Of a DNA stretch of 64,000 nucleotides, positions 45,598-54,784 are shown piece after piece. The notes below the pieces were generated by a model that was not told the origin of the DNA, made no database searches, and saw only the letters and a program-made list of their open reading frames with translations. The DNA is from Dongshaea marina (GTDB taxonomy: Bacteria; Pseudomonadota; Gammaproteobacteria; Enterobacterales; Aeromonadaceae). Where the stretch lies: NCBI RefSeq assembly GCF_003072645.1, contig NZ_CP028897.1:1005658-1069657 (forward strand). Direction: 5' to 3'. Numbering within the stretch: the first letter of the stretch is position 1; every line of letters starts with the position of its first letter. A program made the position numbers and the translations under genes.

Positions 45598-46536
45598 ATG
45601 CGGATGCGTAGAAAACATAGAGGTCACTCCGGCCATGAGCGAACCGATCGCTGGCTGGTTTCCTACGCAGACTACATGACGCTGATATTTGCCCTGTTTG
45701 TGGTTCTATACGCCTTGGCTATCTACCATGAGGATCGCTATGATGAGCTGCGTGAAAGTTTCAAGCAGGCCAGCGAACGCATCATCGGCAGTAATGAGCC
45801 CATTTTCTCCTCTATCTTTCCTGAACTCTCCAACTCCATTCTGACCGAAGAGGCCAGCGGTGTGATCCCCGATGGTGGGAGTCTCGCCATCGCCGAGGAG
45901 GATGATCTCTCCGAGTTACCCGAAAGTAAGCTTCAGGGGGCCCCATTTTCCGCAATTGAACAGAGCCTCAGCTCCCTGGCCCGTCAGAGCGAGGCCGGTA
46001 CCATGCAGCTTGAGCAGGACGAGCAGTGGTTAACCATCGAGCTCGACTCCCGCTCTATATTTCCCAGCGGCAGTGCAGCGCTCACCCTTAAGGCCCGTAC
46101 GATACTAAGAGAAATTTCACAAACCCTTAAAACGGTCGATAATTATGTCAGGATCAGGGGGTATACCGATGACCGCCTGGTTCGTAATGAGCTGTTTGCT
46201 TCCAATTGGGAGCTTTCTGCAGCTCGAGCCGTCAGTGTTTTACGGTTTCTTAACCGAGATGGTATAGCACCTCAGCGGATGGCAATCGAGGCATTTGGCC
46301 AGTATCGCCCCGTGCTCTCTAATGAGACCGAGGAGGGGCGGGCTAAGAATCGGCGGGTGGTCATTGCGGTCTCAAAATATGCCTGGGTTGCGCCGGTGAA
46401 GGCCGTACCCAAGACTGTAGATACGGCCACCGAGACGCCAAAACCCTCTGAGCAGCAAGATTCGGATGAGGTGAAAGAGATCCCATTGCCTGGAGGCGGC
46501 TTCATCATCACAACAAGAAAGGATGCATCATCGTGA
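45598..46536 (+). CDS. motD: Stator protein MotD (MotB-like, OmpA domain)
   Basis: A 312-residue protein: a short basic cytoplasmic start, one membrane helix near 25-45 with the ion-binding Asp in S-Y-A-D-Y-M-T, and a peptidoglycan-binding OmpA/MotB domain (R-I-R-G-Y-T-D-D, L-S-A-A-R-A, then R-A-K-N-R-R-V). The Pro/Thr-rich tail is unusual in length. It overlaps parC by four bases. Confidence 0.87.
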   Translation: MRMRRKHRGHSGHERTDRWLVSYADYMTLIFALFVVLYALAIYHEDRYDELRESFKQASERIIGSNEPIFSSIFPELSNSILTEEASGVIPDGGSLAIAEEDDLSELPESKLQGAPFSAIEQSLSSLARQSEAGTMQLEQDEQWLTIELDSRSIFPSGSAALTLKARTILREISQTLKTVDNYVRIRGYTDDRLVRNELFASNWELSAARAVSVLRFLNRDGIAPQRMAIEAFGQYRPVLSNETEEGRAKNRRVVIAVSKYAWVAPVKAVPKTVDTATETPKPSEQQDSDEVKEIPLPGGGFIITTRKDASS

Positions 46537-47326
46537 TTGTATGGACAGTAGCTAATCAAAAAGGTGGTGTTGGTAAGACAACGACCGTGGTCGCACTGGC
46601 TGGCTTGCTCTCTCAACGGGGCAAGCGGGTATTACTGATCGATACGGATCCTCACGCATCTCTCACCAGCTATCTGAACTATGACTCAGACTCACTGGAC
46701 AAGACGCTCTATGAGCTGTTCCAGGTCCCGAAACTCACCCCTGAATTTATTCAAGAGCATATCATTCATACCGCCTTTGAAAATATTCACCTGCTGCCGG
46801 CATCCATTACGCTGGCCACCCTGGATCGGGTGTTGGGCAACCGTGAGGGAATGGGGCTGATTCTGGCCAGGGCGTTGCACAAGCTGCATGATGAATATGA
46901 TTTTGCGATCATCGATTGCCCGCCGGTGCTGGGAGTGATGATGGTCAATGCCATTGCCGCCTGTGATCGCATCCTGGTTCCGGTACAAACCGAATTCCTG
47001 GCTCTCAAGGGCTGGATCGCATGATGCGTACTTTTGAGGTGATGCAGCGTTCCAAGAAAGAGGGATTCCTCTATACCATTATTCCGACCATGTTTGATAA
47101 ACGCACCAAGGCGTCACTGATGACCCTGCGCTCCCTTAAGGAGCTGCATGGTGACAAGGTCTGGAACTCAGTGATCCCGATTGATACTAAGTTCCGTGAT
47201 GCCAGCCTGCAGCATATCCCTCCCTCAATTTATGCCAAGGGAAGCCGCGGGGCTTATGCCTACTGGAGCTTGCTCAACTACATTTTGCAGCTCGAAGATG
47301 AGCAGAGGGAGGAGTCTTCATCATGA
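46533..47326 (+). CDS. parC: Polar chemotaxis ParA-like ATPase ParC (one apparent frameshift)
   Basis: A ParA/Soj-type ATPase of about 264 residues starting at GTG, with N-Q-K-G-G-V-G-K-T-T-T at the N-terminus and I-I-D-C-P-P-V-L-G near residue 128. The frame breaks at the GGG in A-L-K-G (about 47010): as written it reads K-G-W-I-A and stops, while one more G gives K-G-L-D-R-M-M-R-T-F-E. In Vibrio and Pseudomonas this ParC places chemotaxis arrays at the pole. It is not the topoisomerase IV subunit of the same name. Confidence 0.88.
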
Positions 47327-48141
47327 ATTCAAAAAACCATGAACAGGCCCTGGAGAACTATTTCGCGGCACTGTTAATGGATCTTGATGATGACATTCAG
47401 GAGACGGAAGAACTGCCTGCGGGGGAGGTTGCCCTGGAGCAGGTTTCCGCTCCTTTGCAGGAGGAGCTAACCCCTGAGCCCAAGGTGCAGCCGCAAGCCG
47501 AAGCTAAAGCCGAGCCCTTGCCGGTTCGCCTTGAGGACACACTGATTGCCCCTTTCAATCACCTTGAAAAGGATAATCTTGCGAATCTTCTGGAAACGAT
47601 TGAGGAGCTTAAAGAGCAGCAAGAGAAGGTTACACCCAAGGTGAAGGTTGAGCCGGTCAAACAACCCGAGCCTGAGCCGGAGCAGCCCTGGGAAAATATA
47701 GACGCAGAAGAGAGCTTTCAGGTGCTGTTTTTCTCGGTCGATGGCGTGACCTTTGCGGTCCCCCTGACCGATCTTGGCGGCATCCATGAGCTGGAGTCGG
47801 TGACCAGTTTGTTTGGTAAGCCCGATTGGTTTGCTGGTGTGGTGGATATCCGGGGTGAAAAGCTCAATGTGGTGAAGACGCCCCACTGGGTGATGCCGGA
47901 TCAACCTCACGATGAGTGGGAGGCTCGTTACCTGGTGATGCTCGGAACCAGTGAGTGGGGGCTCGGCACAGAGCAGCTGCTCGGGACCGAGCTGCTGCAT
48001 AATGATCAGGTGAAATGGCGCCGCAGCGCCGGCAAACGCCCCTGGCTCGCCGGGATGGTCAAAGAGAAGATGTGTGTGCTACTTCATGTCAATGAGATGA
48101 TTCGGCTGCTTGAGCAGGGCGTCAATATTAATGGGGACTGA
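47323..48141 (+). CDS. parP: CheW-like polar array protein ParP
   Basis: A 272-residue protein with an acidic, Pro/Glu-rich N-terminal half and a C-terminal CheW-like domain (F-Q-V-L-F-F-S-V-D-G-V-T-F-A-V-P-L). This is the layout of ParP, which links ParC to CheA and keeps signalling arrays at the pole. It overlaps parC by four bases and precedes cheW by 64. Confidence 0.88.
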   Translation: MNSKNHEQALENYFAALLMDLDDDIQETEELPAGEVALEQVSAPLQEELTPEPKVQPQAEAKAEPLPVRLEDTLIAPFNHLEKDNLANLLETIEELKEQQEKVTPKVKVEPVKQPEPEPEQPWENIDAEESFQVLFFSVDGVTFAVPLTDLGGIHELESVTSLFGKPDWFAGVVDIRGEKLNVVKTPHWVMPDQPHDEWEARYLVMLGTSEWGLGTEQLLGTELLHNDQVKWRRSAGKRPWLAGMVKEKMCVLLHVNEMIRLLEQGVNINGD

Positions 48142-48205
48142 TCAGAGCTAAACGAAACGTGCTAATGTTACGGTTAGAGAGCCAAAATAGTAAAGGATGG
48201 CAGAG

Positions 48206-48694
48206 ATGAGTGAACAGCAGAGTGTAGCGGATAATGTCGCTGGAGATGAGATTCTCCAATGGGTGACCTTCAAGCTGGATGAAGAGACATATGGCATCAA
48301 CGTGATGCAAGTACAGGAGGTGCTGCGCTATTCTGAGATCGCTCCTGTGCCGGGGGCTCCCGATTATGTCCTTGGGATCATCAATCTTCGCGGAAATGTT
48401 GTGACCGTTATCGATACCCGTGCCCGTTTTGGATTGATGCCGGCTGAGGTCAGTGATAACTCACGAATCGTGATTATTGAGACCGACCGTCAGGTGATCG
48501 GTATTTTGGTCGATAGCGTTGCTGAGGTGGTTTACCTGAGATCCTCAGAGATCGATACGGCGCCAAACGTTGGGACCGAAGAGAGTGCCAAGTTTATTCA
48601 GGGCGTCAGTAATCGTGATGGAGAATTGCTGATCTTGGTTGATTTGAATAAACTGTTATCAGATGATGAATGGGATGATCTCAGCCAGTTATAA
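48206..48694 (+). CDS. cheW: Chemotaxis coupling protein CheW
   Basis: A 162-residue CheW with G-I-N-V-M-Q-V-Q-E-V-L, P-G-A-P-D-Y-V-L-G-I-I-N-L-R-G and a V-D-S-V-A-E-V strand. It joins chemoreceptors to CheA. I prefer the ATG at 48206 because AAGGA is eight bases before it; the ATG at 48197 would be too close to that site. Confidence 0.94.
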   Translation: MSEQQSVADNVAGDEILQWVTFKLDEETYGINVMQVQEVLRYSEIAPVPGAPDYVLGIINLRGNVVTVIDTRARFGLMPAEVSDNSRIVIIETDRQVIGILVDSVAEVVYLRSSEIDTAPNVGTEESAKFIQGVSNRDGELLILVDLNKLLSDDEWDDLSQL

Positions 48695-48698
48695 CCTG

Positions 48699-49121
48699 AT
48701 GACCGACCAACTGTTTATATATCTGCTGCCAGCGTTAGCCCTAGTGGTTGCGCTGGTCGCGCTATTTTTGGGACTCATCCACTCCAGAAATCAGCAGCAT
48801 AAACTGCAGGCGATGGAGCGGGTCCTCAAAGAGCACAGTCGCAACCGGGATCTGCTGAGGAAGCAGGTCAATGAGATCCAGTCTGGTACCCTGGGGCTTG
48901 GCAAGCGCCTGGTGGCTCTGCAGAGCTCCCTTGAGGGCCTGCAGGAGCAGCAGCAGGAGCTGTCGATGCGCGAGCCTGAAAATCGCCTGTATAGCCGGGC
49001 GATGCGTATGGTTGAGCTAGGTGCGGATCTTGATGAGCTGATGCGTGAGTGCGAACTTCCAAGAGCCGAGGCCGAGCTGCTCCTCTCTTTACACCAGCAA
49101 CAGCGTCAGCGTACCGAATAG
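48699..49121 (+). CDS. DUF2802-type membrane-anchored coiled-coil protein
   Basis: A 140-residue protein with one N-terminal membrane helix (about residues 5-27), a coiled-coil stretch rich in Gln, Glu and Leu, and a conserved C-terminal M-V-E-L-G-A-D-L-D-E-L ... L-P-R-A-E-A-E-L-L. Proteins of this DUF2802 type end the chemotaxis operon of polar-flagellated relatives. The function is not known; a role beside the polar array is suggested only by position. The ATG at 48699 lies five bases after cheW. Confidence 0.8.
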   Translation: MTDQLFIYLLPALALVVALVALFLGLIHSRNQQHKLQAMERVLKEHSRNRDLLRKQVNEIQSGTLGLGKRLVALQSSLEGLQEQQQELSMREPENRLYSRAMRMVELGADLDELMRECELPRAEAELLLSLHQQQRQRTE

Positions 49122-49177
49122 CCAGAGACTCCCATTACTCATATCCCTAAGCTTTCGCCTTTTCTATGGAGGAATAG

Positions 49178-49420
49178 ATGTCATTTGATCAAACCGTAGC
49201 TTCTCTTACCCCCGAAATGTATTCCCGCCTTAAGTTGGCGGTTGAACTTGGAAAGTGGCCCGATGGTAAGGCCCTGACCCCTGAGCAGAAAGAGCTGAGC
49301 CTGCAGGCGGTGCTGTTATGGCAGAGCCAGCATGGTGATGAACCTGAGCATATGACGCTCGATCGCCAGGGAAACCTGGTGATGAAGAGTAAGCAGGAGC
49401 TGAAAGAGCAGTTTAAATAG
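49178..49420 (+). CDS. yeaC: DUF1315 family protein YeaC
   Basis: An 80-residue protein matching YeaC over its length: S-L-T-P-E-M-Y-S-R-L near the start, V-E-L-G-K-W-P-D-G-K-A-L-T-P-E-Q-K in the middle and M-K-S-K-Q-E-L-K-E at the end. A good AGGAG ribosome site precedes it. The function is unknown. In enterobacteria it also lies near sppA and ansA, as here. Confidence 0.9.
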   Translation: MSFDQTVASLTPEMYSRLKLAVELGKWPDGKALTPEQKELSLQAVLLWQSQHGDEPEHMTLDRQGNLVMKSKQELKEQFK

Positions 49421-49433
49421 CCTGACGCTATCT

Positions 49434-49465
49434 CAGATGAGGCCTGCTCAGATTGGCCTCATCTG
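49434..49465. terminator. Convergent hairpin between yeaC and ansA
   Basis: CAGATGAGGCC at 49434-49444 pairs perfectly with 49455-49465. It lies between the stops of two convergent genes and could serve both strands, though no U tract follows. Confidence 0.5.
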
Positions 49466-49475
49466 GTGCCTGGTG

Positions 49476-50485
49476 TCACTCTCCCAGGGTAAGTTCTCCC
49501 TTGAGATCCTGTTGCATCAGGGCCCGGACTTGTGGGCTGGTATAGCGTTGGCTCAGCAGCATATGCAGTTTGGTCAGTGCTGCCTCGGTTGTCATATCAA
49601 AGCCGGAGATCACCCCGGCCCGGCTCAGGGCATTCCCCCGGCATATCCCTCCATATTGACTTTTCCGCTCAGGCACTGGGTCAGGTTCACGATAATGACC
49701 CCCCGCTCCGTGGCATCGGTTAACAGGGCTAGCATCTCCTGGTTCAGGGGGCATTGCCAACTCCGTAAGAGAGCAGGATCAACGCCTTGACCGGCTGTTG
49801 CAGGATATTGCGGATCACATCCACGCTTATTCCGGGGTAGAGGGTGACCACCCCTATCGGCTGAGGGGTGATCGGAGTTACCTGCAGGGGGAGAGGCTCA
49901 TCTTCGCCTATCTTGCCGGCAACCAGTTCAATGTTGATTCCGGCCTTGAGCAGGGGGGGAAGTTCGGTGAGCCGAAGGCGTTGAAACCATCGGCTCTGAT
50001 CTTACTGCTGCGATTGCCACGAAACAGCTCATTGTTAAAAAACAAAGAGACTTCGTGAATCGGGTAGTTGGCAGCGATGTAGAGGGCGTTGAGCAGGTTT
50101 TGCTGCCCATCGGAGCGCAACTGTGACAAGGGGATCTGTGATCCGGTGACGATGACCGGTTTTTGCAGATCGCTGAGCATAAAAGAGAGTGCCGATGCGG
50201 TAAAGGACATGGTATCTGTCCCGTGCAGGATCACGAAGCCATCATATTTGTCATAGTTGTGGTGGATATCGTCAGCAATCCTTTGCCAGTCAGCCGGGGT
50301 CATGTCCGAGGAGTCCATCAGGGGCAGTACTCATTGATGGTGTAGCTGGGCATATCCGGATGATGGAACTCAGGCATATCGGCCAGACACTGCTCCATAT
50401 ATCCGGCAACCGGGATAAACCCCTGCTCAGATCGCTGCATACCTATGGTGCCCCCGGTATAAGCGATATAGATCGATTTTTTCAC
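49476..50485 (-). CDS. ansA: Type I (cytoplasmic) L-asparaginase AnsA, four apparent frameshifts
   Basis: From a GTG at 50485 the frame reads [11 protein letters not shown], the asparaginase active-site start, and continues with H-G-T-D-T-M and V-T-G-S-Q-I-P-L. It is broken four times, each at a run of G or C: 50321-50324 (four bases), 49953-49959 (seven), 49747-49751 (five) and 49635-49639 (five). Adding one base to each gives an unbroken 337-residue protein with full AnsA length and normal conserved sequence. It hydrolyses asparagine to aspartate. Every break being a homopolymer loss favours assembly error; if real, this is a pseudogene. Confidence 0.85.
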
Positions 50486-50549
50486 GACAGACTCTTCTTT
50501 TATTTATATGGATAACAGACGGGCATTATAGAGGCTGAGGGGGGTAAAA

Positions 50550-50575
50550 AAGAACCCCGGCCGGGCCGGGGTTTT
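50550..50575 (-). terminator. Terminator for sppA
   Basis: The GC-rich palindrome AACCCCGGCC/GGCCGGGGTT centred near 50563 is followed, on the minus strand, by six T residues. It begins four bases after the sppA stop. Confidence 0.8.
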
Positions 50576-50578
50576 CAA

Positions 50579-52417
50579 TTACTGAATTTTCCAGGGACAG
50601 ATGGCGTACATCCCCTGTGGATCATTGAGCTGCAACAGGGGTTTACCGGCGCTGACTAGCTCACCGACGATCTTAGGCAGTGTGGTTCCGATGCTACTGA
50701 ACTCGCTGATATGTTCGAACAGTTGCTGGATAAACAGCTCCCGGGCCGAGATCGGCGGAGTGATCGGTAGCAGCTGATACTCCTTGAGACCCGCGAGCTT
50801 GGCCGCCAGGGCTGCGGCGTCAGCCTGATTACCGAGCTTGTCCACCAGTCCCAGCTTAAGGGCATCCTTACCCGTCCAGACATGGCCCTGAGCAATCTTG
50901 TTGACTGCCTCTGGTGACATGTGGCGGCCACTGGCAACCACTTTGAGGAAACGCTGGTAGGTATCCTCAACCCCCATCTGGATGATGCTCTTGGCCTCTT
51001 TGGACAATGGCCGGGTCATGCTGACCTGAGGGTAGGCACTCACAGTTACCCCATCGGTATGCACTCCAAGTTTACCCAGGGCCTTGTCTATGGTGGTGAG
51101 CATGCCAAACACACCAATTGAGCCGGTCAGGGTGGTGGGCTCGGCGACGATCTTATCGGCATCGGCGGCAATCCAGTAACCACCGGAGGCCGCGTAACTA
51201 CTCATGGAGACCACCACAGGCTTGCCGGATTTTTTCAGGGCAATCAGCTGCTGGCGGATCTGCTCGGCGGCAAAGGCGCTCCCTCCCGGGCTATCAACTC
51301 GCAGCACCACGGCTTTTATCTCTTTATCCAGCCGGGCCCGGGTTAGCAGCTCAGACAGAGTGTCTGAGCCGATCACCCCGCGGGGCTGATCGCCGCTCAT
51401 GATCGGACCTGAGGCGGTGATGAGGGCGATATCCGGCTTGCCATGGTCCCGGTATGGGCTGGGCAGGGTTGAGAGGTATCTCTGGTAACTGATGCTACGA
51501 TAATGCTCTTTGCCCTTGGGATGTCCCACCAGCTTGACCAGGGCCTTGTTCATCTCAAGCTCTGTGGCCAGCTCATCAACCAGTTTATTTTGCAATGCAT
51601 ACTGGGCCGGGTTGCCTCCGGCTTTGGTCAGACGCGCCATGAGCTGCTGTTTACTCGGGTTAATCACATCCGCAGCTATCTTACGCTGGGTGGAAACATC
51701 TGTGACATATTGGGACCAGATCTGCTGGAGCAGGTGCTGATTGACCTTGCGGCTATCCGGAGACATGTTGTCCCTGAGGTAGGGTTCAACAAAGGATTTA
51801 TAGCGGCCCACCCGGAACACATGGGTGTCGATATTGAACTTATCCAGTGCGGATTTGTAGTAGAGGCGGTAGATCCCGTAGCCTTGCAGATCCACGCCTC
51901 CGGCCGGGTTGAGGAGGATCTTGTCTGCATAAGAGGCCAGGTAGTACTGGGCCTGATCAAACTCGCTGCCAATAGCGATTATTGGCTTCCTGGAGGTTTT
52001 GAAATCCTCCAGGGCCGCACCGATCAGCCTAAGCTTGGTCAGATCCGCCTGGCGCAGGTTTTTGAGCTGCAGCACCAGCAGCTTGATTCGTGGGTCCTTT
52101 TTCGCCTGCTCGATGGCATACACCACCTTGTGGACCGAAACCTGCTGAGTGGGGGACTCCTCATCCAGCAGTTGGCGCATCAGCAGCTGGCTCGGATTAT
52201 CTTCACTGGGCTGCTCCACCAGATCCCCGGAGAGGTTCAAGGTCAGAGCGGCATGCGCCGGGAGCGCCGGAGTGGTTGGCTTATCCGCGATAAAGACAGA
52301 GATAACCAGCAGCAGGATAATTAAAAAAATAAGGTTTAGGATCAATTTGCGCAGGGTATTGATGCACTTCCATGCGCCAATCAGGATCCATTTTATGGTT
52401 TGCCAAATAACTTTCAT
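50579..52417 (-). CDS. sppA: Signal peptide peptidase SppA, 67 kDa type
   Basis: A 612-residue inner-membrane serine protease that clears cleaved signal peptides. It has one N-terminal membrane helix (about 22-45), a first S49 half carrying the catalytic Lys in V-G-R-Y-K-S-F-V-E-P, and a second half carrying the nucleophile Ser in S-Y-A-A-S-G-G-Y-W-I-A. The long form matches the E. coli protein. I use the ATG at 52417; a GTG four codons upstream is possible. Neighbours ansA and ydjA are the same as in E. coli. Confidence 0.93.
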   Translation of the reverse strand: MKVIWQTIKWILIGAWKCINTLRKLILNLIFLIILLLVISVFIADKPTTPALPAHAALTLNLSGDLVEQPSEDNPSQLLMRQLLDEESPTQQVSVHKVVYAIEQAKKDPRIKLLVLQLKNLRQADLTKLRLIGAALEDFKTSRKPIIAIGSEFDQAQYYLASYADKILLNPAGGVDLQGYGIYRLYYKSALDKFNIDTHVFRVGRYKSFVEPYLRDNMSPDSRKVNQHLLQQIWSQYVTDVSTQRKIAADVINPSKQQLMARLTKAGGNPAQYALQNKLVDELATELEMNKALVKLVGHPKGKEHYRSISYQRYLSTLPSPYRDHGKPDIALITASGPIMSGDQPRGVIGSDTLSELLTRARLDKEIKAVVLRVDSPGGSAFAAEQIRQQLIALKKSGKPVVVSMSSYAASGGYWIAADADKIVAEPTTLTGSIGVFGMLTTIDKALGKLGVHTDGVTVSAYPQVSMTRPLSKEAKSIIQMGVEDTYQRFLKVVASGRHMSPEAVNKIAQGHVWTGKDALKLGLVDKLGNQADAAALAAKLAGLKEYQLLPITPPISARELFIQQLFEHISEFSSIGTTLPKIVGELVSAGKPLLQLNDPQGMYAICPWKIQ

Positions 52418-52467
52418 ATAGGTTTGCACAACTTATGGGCTCTAACTGCTGATTATCGGAGTTATTG

Positions 52468-52590
52468 ATGCAAATTACCATGGAAGCGGGGGCAATTCGT
52501 GCTCGGGCGGGTGCACGGATTCAATTCTGTCATATCGGCATCAGTATCCTGGGTTTTGCTGTGCTGCATTTTTTACATGGCCTGTGCTAA
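52468..52590 (+). other. Possible 40-residue small membrane peptide gene
   Basis: An ATG with GGAG seven bases before it opens a 41-codon frame. The C-terminal half is hydrophobic (I-S-I-L-G-F-A-V-L-H-F-L), preceded by a basic stretch. It lies between the divergent sppA and ydjA genes, where a promoter would be expected. No family is recognised, and it may be chance. Confidence 0.25.
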
Positions 52591-52620
52591 GGTAACTTTT
52601 TTAAGTGGTCGAGAATCGTT

Positions 52621-53169
52621 ATGGAAGCGTTAGAATTGCTGCTTAATCGTCACTCTTGCAGTCGACTCAAGGTACCGGCTCCTGCAGGGGAGGGGTTGCA
52701 ACTTATTCTGAAGGCCGGGCTTTGTGCCCCGGATCATGGGGCCCTTAAACCCTGGGAGTTTATCATCGCCAAGGGTGAGGGGCTCACCCGGTTGGGGGAT
52801 ATTTTTGCCAGGGCTGCCGAGGCTCGGGGGGAGTCCGCAGATAAGGTAGAGCGGGCGCGTAATGCCCCCTCAAGAGCCCCTCTGGTGATCGCCGTTGCAG
52901 CCAAGGTCAAGCCTCACGAGAAGGTCCCTCCCTTCGAGCAACACCTGGCGGCAGGCTGCTCGGTGATGGCGATGCAGATGGCGGCCCAGGCCCAGGGATT
53001 TAACGGGATCTGGCGCTCCGGCTGGTTTATCTATGATCGTCAGGTTCACCAGGAGCTTGGGTTATCGGATGAAGATCAGCTGGTGGGCTTTCTTTATCTC
53101 GGGACGCCGACGGTCGAGTGCCACGCGTTGCGCAAGGTGGTGGTGGCCGACCACTGCCGCGAGCTATAA
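52621..53169 (+). CDS. ydjA: Nitroreductase family protein YdjA
   Basis: A 182-residue flavin-dependent nitroreductase. R-H-S-C-S-R-L-K-V-P at the N-terminus is the FMN-phosphate region; P-D-H-G-A-L-K-P-W-E-F follows, then G-F-N-G-I-W-R-S-G and G-F-L-Y-L-G-T-P. The length is that of YdjA, a minimal dimeric member whose natural substrate is not settled. It is followed at once by a bidirectional terminator. Confidence 0.9.
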   Translation: MEALELLLNRHSCSRLKVPAPAGEGLQLILKAGLCAPDHGALKPWEFIIAKGEGLTRLGDIFARAAEARGESADKVERARNAPSRAPLVIAVAAKVKPHEKVPPFEQHLAAGCSVMAMQMAAQAQGFNGIWRSGWFIYDRQVHQELGLSDEDQLVGFLYLGTPTVECHALRKVVVADHCREL

Positions 53170-53200
53170 AAAAAGCCCTGCCATCCGGCAGGGCTTTTTT
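53168..53200. terminator. Bidirectional terminator between ydjA and asnS
   Basis: AAAAAAGCCCTGCC and its complement flank a short ATCC loop, with A and T tracts on both sides. It serves both convergent genes; their stops lie within 20 bases. Confidence 0.9.
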
Positions 53201-53219
53201 GTAATGCGGGTGCTGGCTT

Positions 53220-54620
53220 TTAGAACTCCGCCGTGCGGGCCGCGCGGGGGAATGGCATCACATCACGGATGTTGGCCATACCTGTGACAAAGGTTACCAG
53301 GCGGTCAAACCCTAGGCCAAAGCCTGAGTGAGGGACGGTGCCGTAGCGACGCAGATCCCGATACCACCAGTAATCCTCTTTTTCCAGCTCCATCTCTTCC
53401 AGGCGCTGATCCAGGATCTCCAGACGCTCTTCACGCTGGGAGCCACCGATGATCTCACCGATGCCCGGAGCCAGAATGTCCATCGCCGCCACTGTTTTGC
53501 CATCATCATTGAGACGCATGTAGAAGGCTTTGATATCTTTCGGATAGTTCTTCACCACCACCGGAGCTTTGAAGTGCTCCTCGGCCAGGTAGCGCTCATG
53601 CTCGGAACTCATGTCGATGCCCCAGGAGACCGGGTACTCGAACTCCTTGCCGCAGTTTTCCAGGATCTCGATTGCGTCGGTGTAGTCTACCTGCACAAAT
53701 TCGGAGCTCACTAGCTGTTGCAGGCGCTCAATCACACCTTTTTGGATGCGCTGATCAAAGAACTGCAGATCGTCCATCCGCTCTTCGAGGACCGCCTTGA
53801 ACACATACTTGAGCATCTCGATTGCAACTTCGGCCGCATCGTCGAGATCGGCAAAGGCTATTTCCGGCTCCAGCATCCAAAACTCGGCCAGATGACGGCT
53901 CGTGTTGGAGTTTTCGGCGCGGAAGGTCGGACCAAAGGTGTAGACCTTGCTCATGGCACAGGCAAAGGTTTCAACGTTAAGCTGGCCGGATACGGTCAGG
54001 AAGGCCTCTTTACCAAAGAAGTCTTCGCTATAATCCACCTCACCCTTATCGGTCAGGGGTAGGTTTTGCATATCCAGGGTCGAGACGCGGAACATCTCTC
54101 CGGCGCCCTCACAGTCACTGGCGGTGATGATCGGGGTACTGATCCAGTTGTAGCCATTTTCATAGAAGAAACGGTGCAGAGCCTGAGCCAGGCAGTTACG
54201 TACCCGGGTCACGGCGCCAATTACATTGGTGCGCGGACGCAGGTGGGCATGCTCACGCAGGTATTCGATGGAGTGGCGCTTTGCCGCCATCGGGTAGCTG
54301 TCCGGGTTCTCGACCCAGCCGATCACTTCAACCCCGGTCGCCTGAAGCTCAAAGGTTTGCCCCTTGCCCTGGGATTCGACCACCTCGCCCGTGACTGCTA
54401 CCGAGCAGCCTGCGGTCAGGCGCTGGACCTCTTCCTGGTAATTATTCAGGGTATTAGGGACGACTGCCTGCACAGGATTGAAACAGCTGCCATCATGGAT
54501 AGCAAGAAAAGAGATGCCGGCTTTCGAATCCCGTCGGGTTCGAATCCAGCCCTTGACAGTCACTGTGCTGCCGACAGGAAATTGACCTGCCAGTACATCT
54601 ACAACAGACGCTAGCGCCAT
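53220..54620 (-). CDS. asnS: Asparagine-tRNA ligase
   Basis: A 466-residue class IIb aminoacyl-tRNA synthetase. The N-terminal OB-fold ([14 protein letters not shown]) binds the anticodon; motif 2 is [21 protein letters not shown] and motif 3 is G-F-G-L-G-F-D-R-L. It charges tRNA-Asn directly. The length and end (P-R) are as in other gammaproteobacteria. Confidence 0.96.
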   Translation of the reverse strand: MALASVVDVLAGQFPVGSTVTVKGWIRTRRDSKAGISFLAIHDGSCFNPVQAVVPNTLNNYQEEVQRLTAGCSVAVTGEVVESQGKGQTFELQATGVEVIGWVENPDSYPMAAKRHSIEYLREHAHLRPRTNVIGAVTRVRNCLAQALHRFFYENGYNWISTPIITASDCEGAGEMFRVSTLDMQNLPLTDKGEVDYSEDFFGKEAFLTVSGQLNVETFACAMSKVYTFGPTFRAENSNTSRHLAEFWMLEPEIAFADLDDAAEVAIEMLKYVFKAVLEERMDDLQFFDQRIQKGVIERLQQLVSSEFVQVDYTDAIEILENCGKEFEYPVSWGIDMSSEHERYLAEEHFKAPVVVKNYPKDIKAFYMRLNDDGKTVAAMDILAPGIGEIIGGSQREERLEILDQRLEEMELEKEDYWWYRDLRRYGTVPHSGFGLGFDRLVTFVTGMANIRDVMPFPRAARTAEF

Positions 54621-54784
54621 ATTCTTCGGTTCTCCAGCAAGAGGGGTGATAAAAAAGAGAAAATCTCACGCAGCCCTCAATCTTACCTTCGTCACAATAA
54701 GACTCAAGTAAAAAGATTGGAAACGGGCAATTTTGGCCACAAATGCGACTAGGGATTATTCTAGTAAGTAGATAGGGAGGTAAT

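Noticed and set aside
46533-47326. parC as topoisomerase IV subunit A
   Set aside because: The protein is a short ParA-type ATPase within a chemotaxis operon, not a topoisomerase.
49437-50058. Plus-strand frames across the ansA region
   Set aside because: They are shadows of the frameshifted minus-strand asparaginase, which is recognisable throughout.
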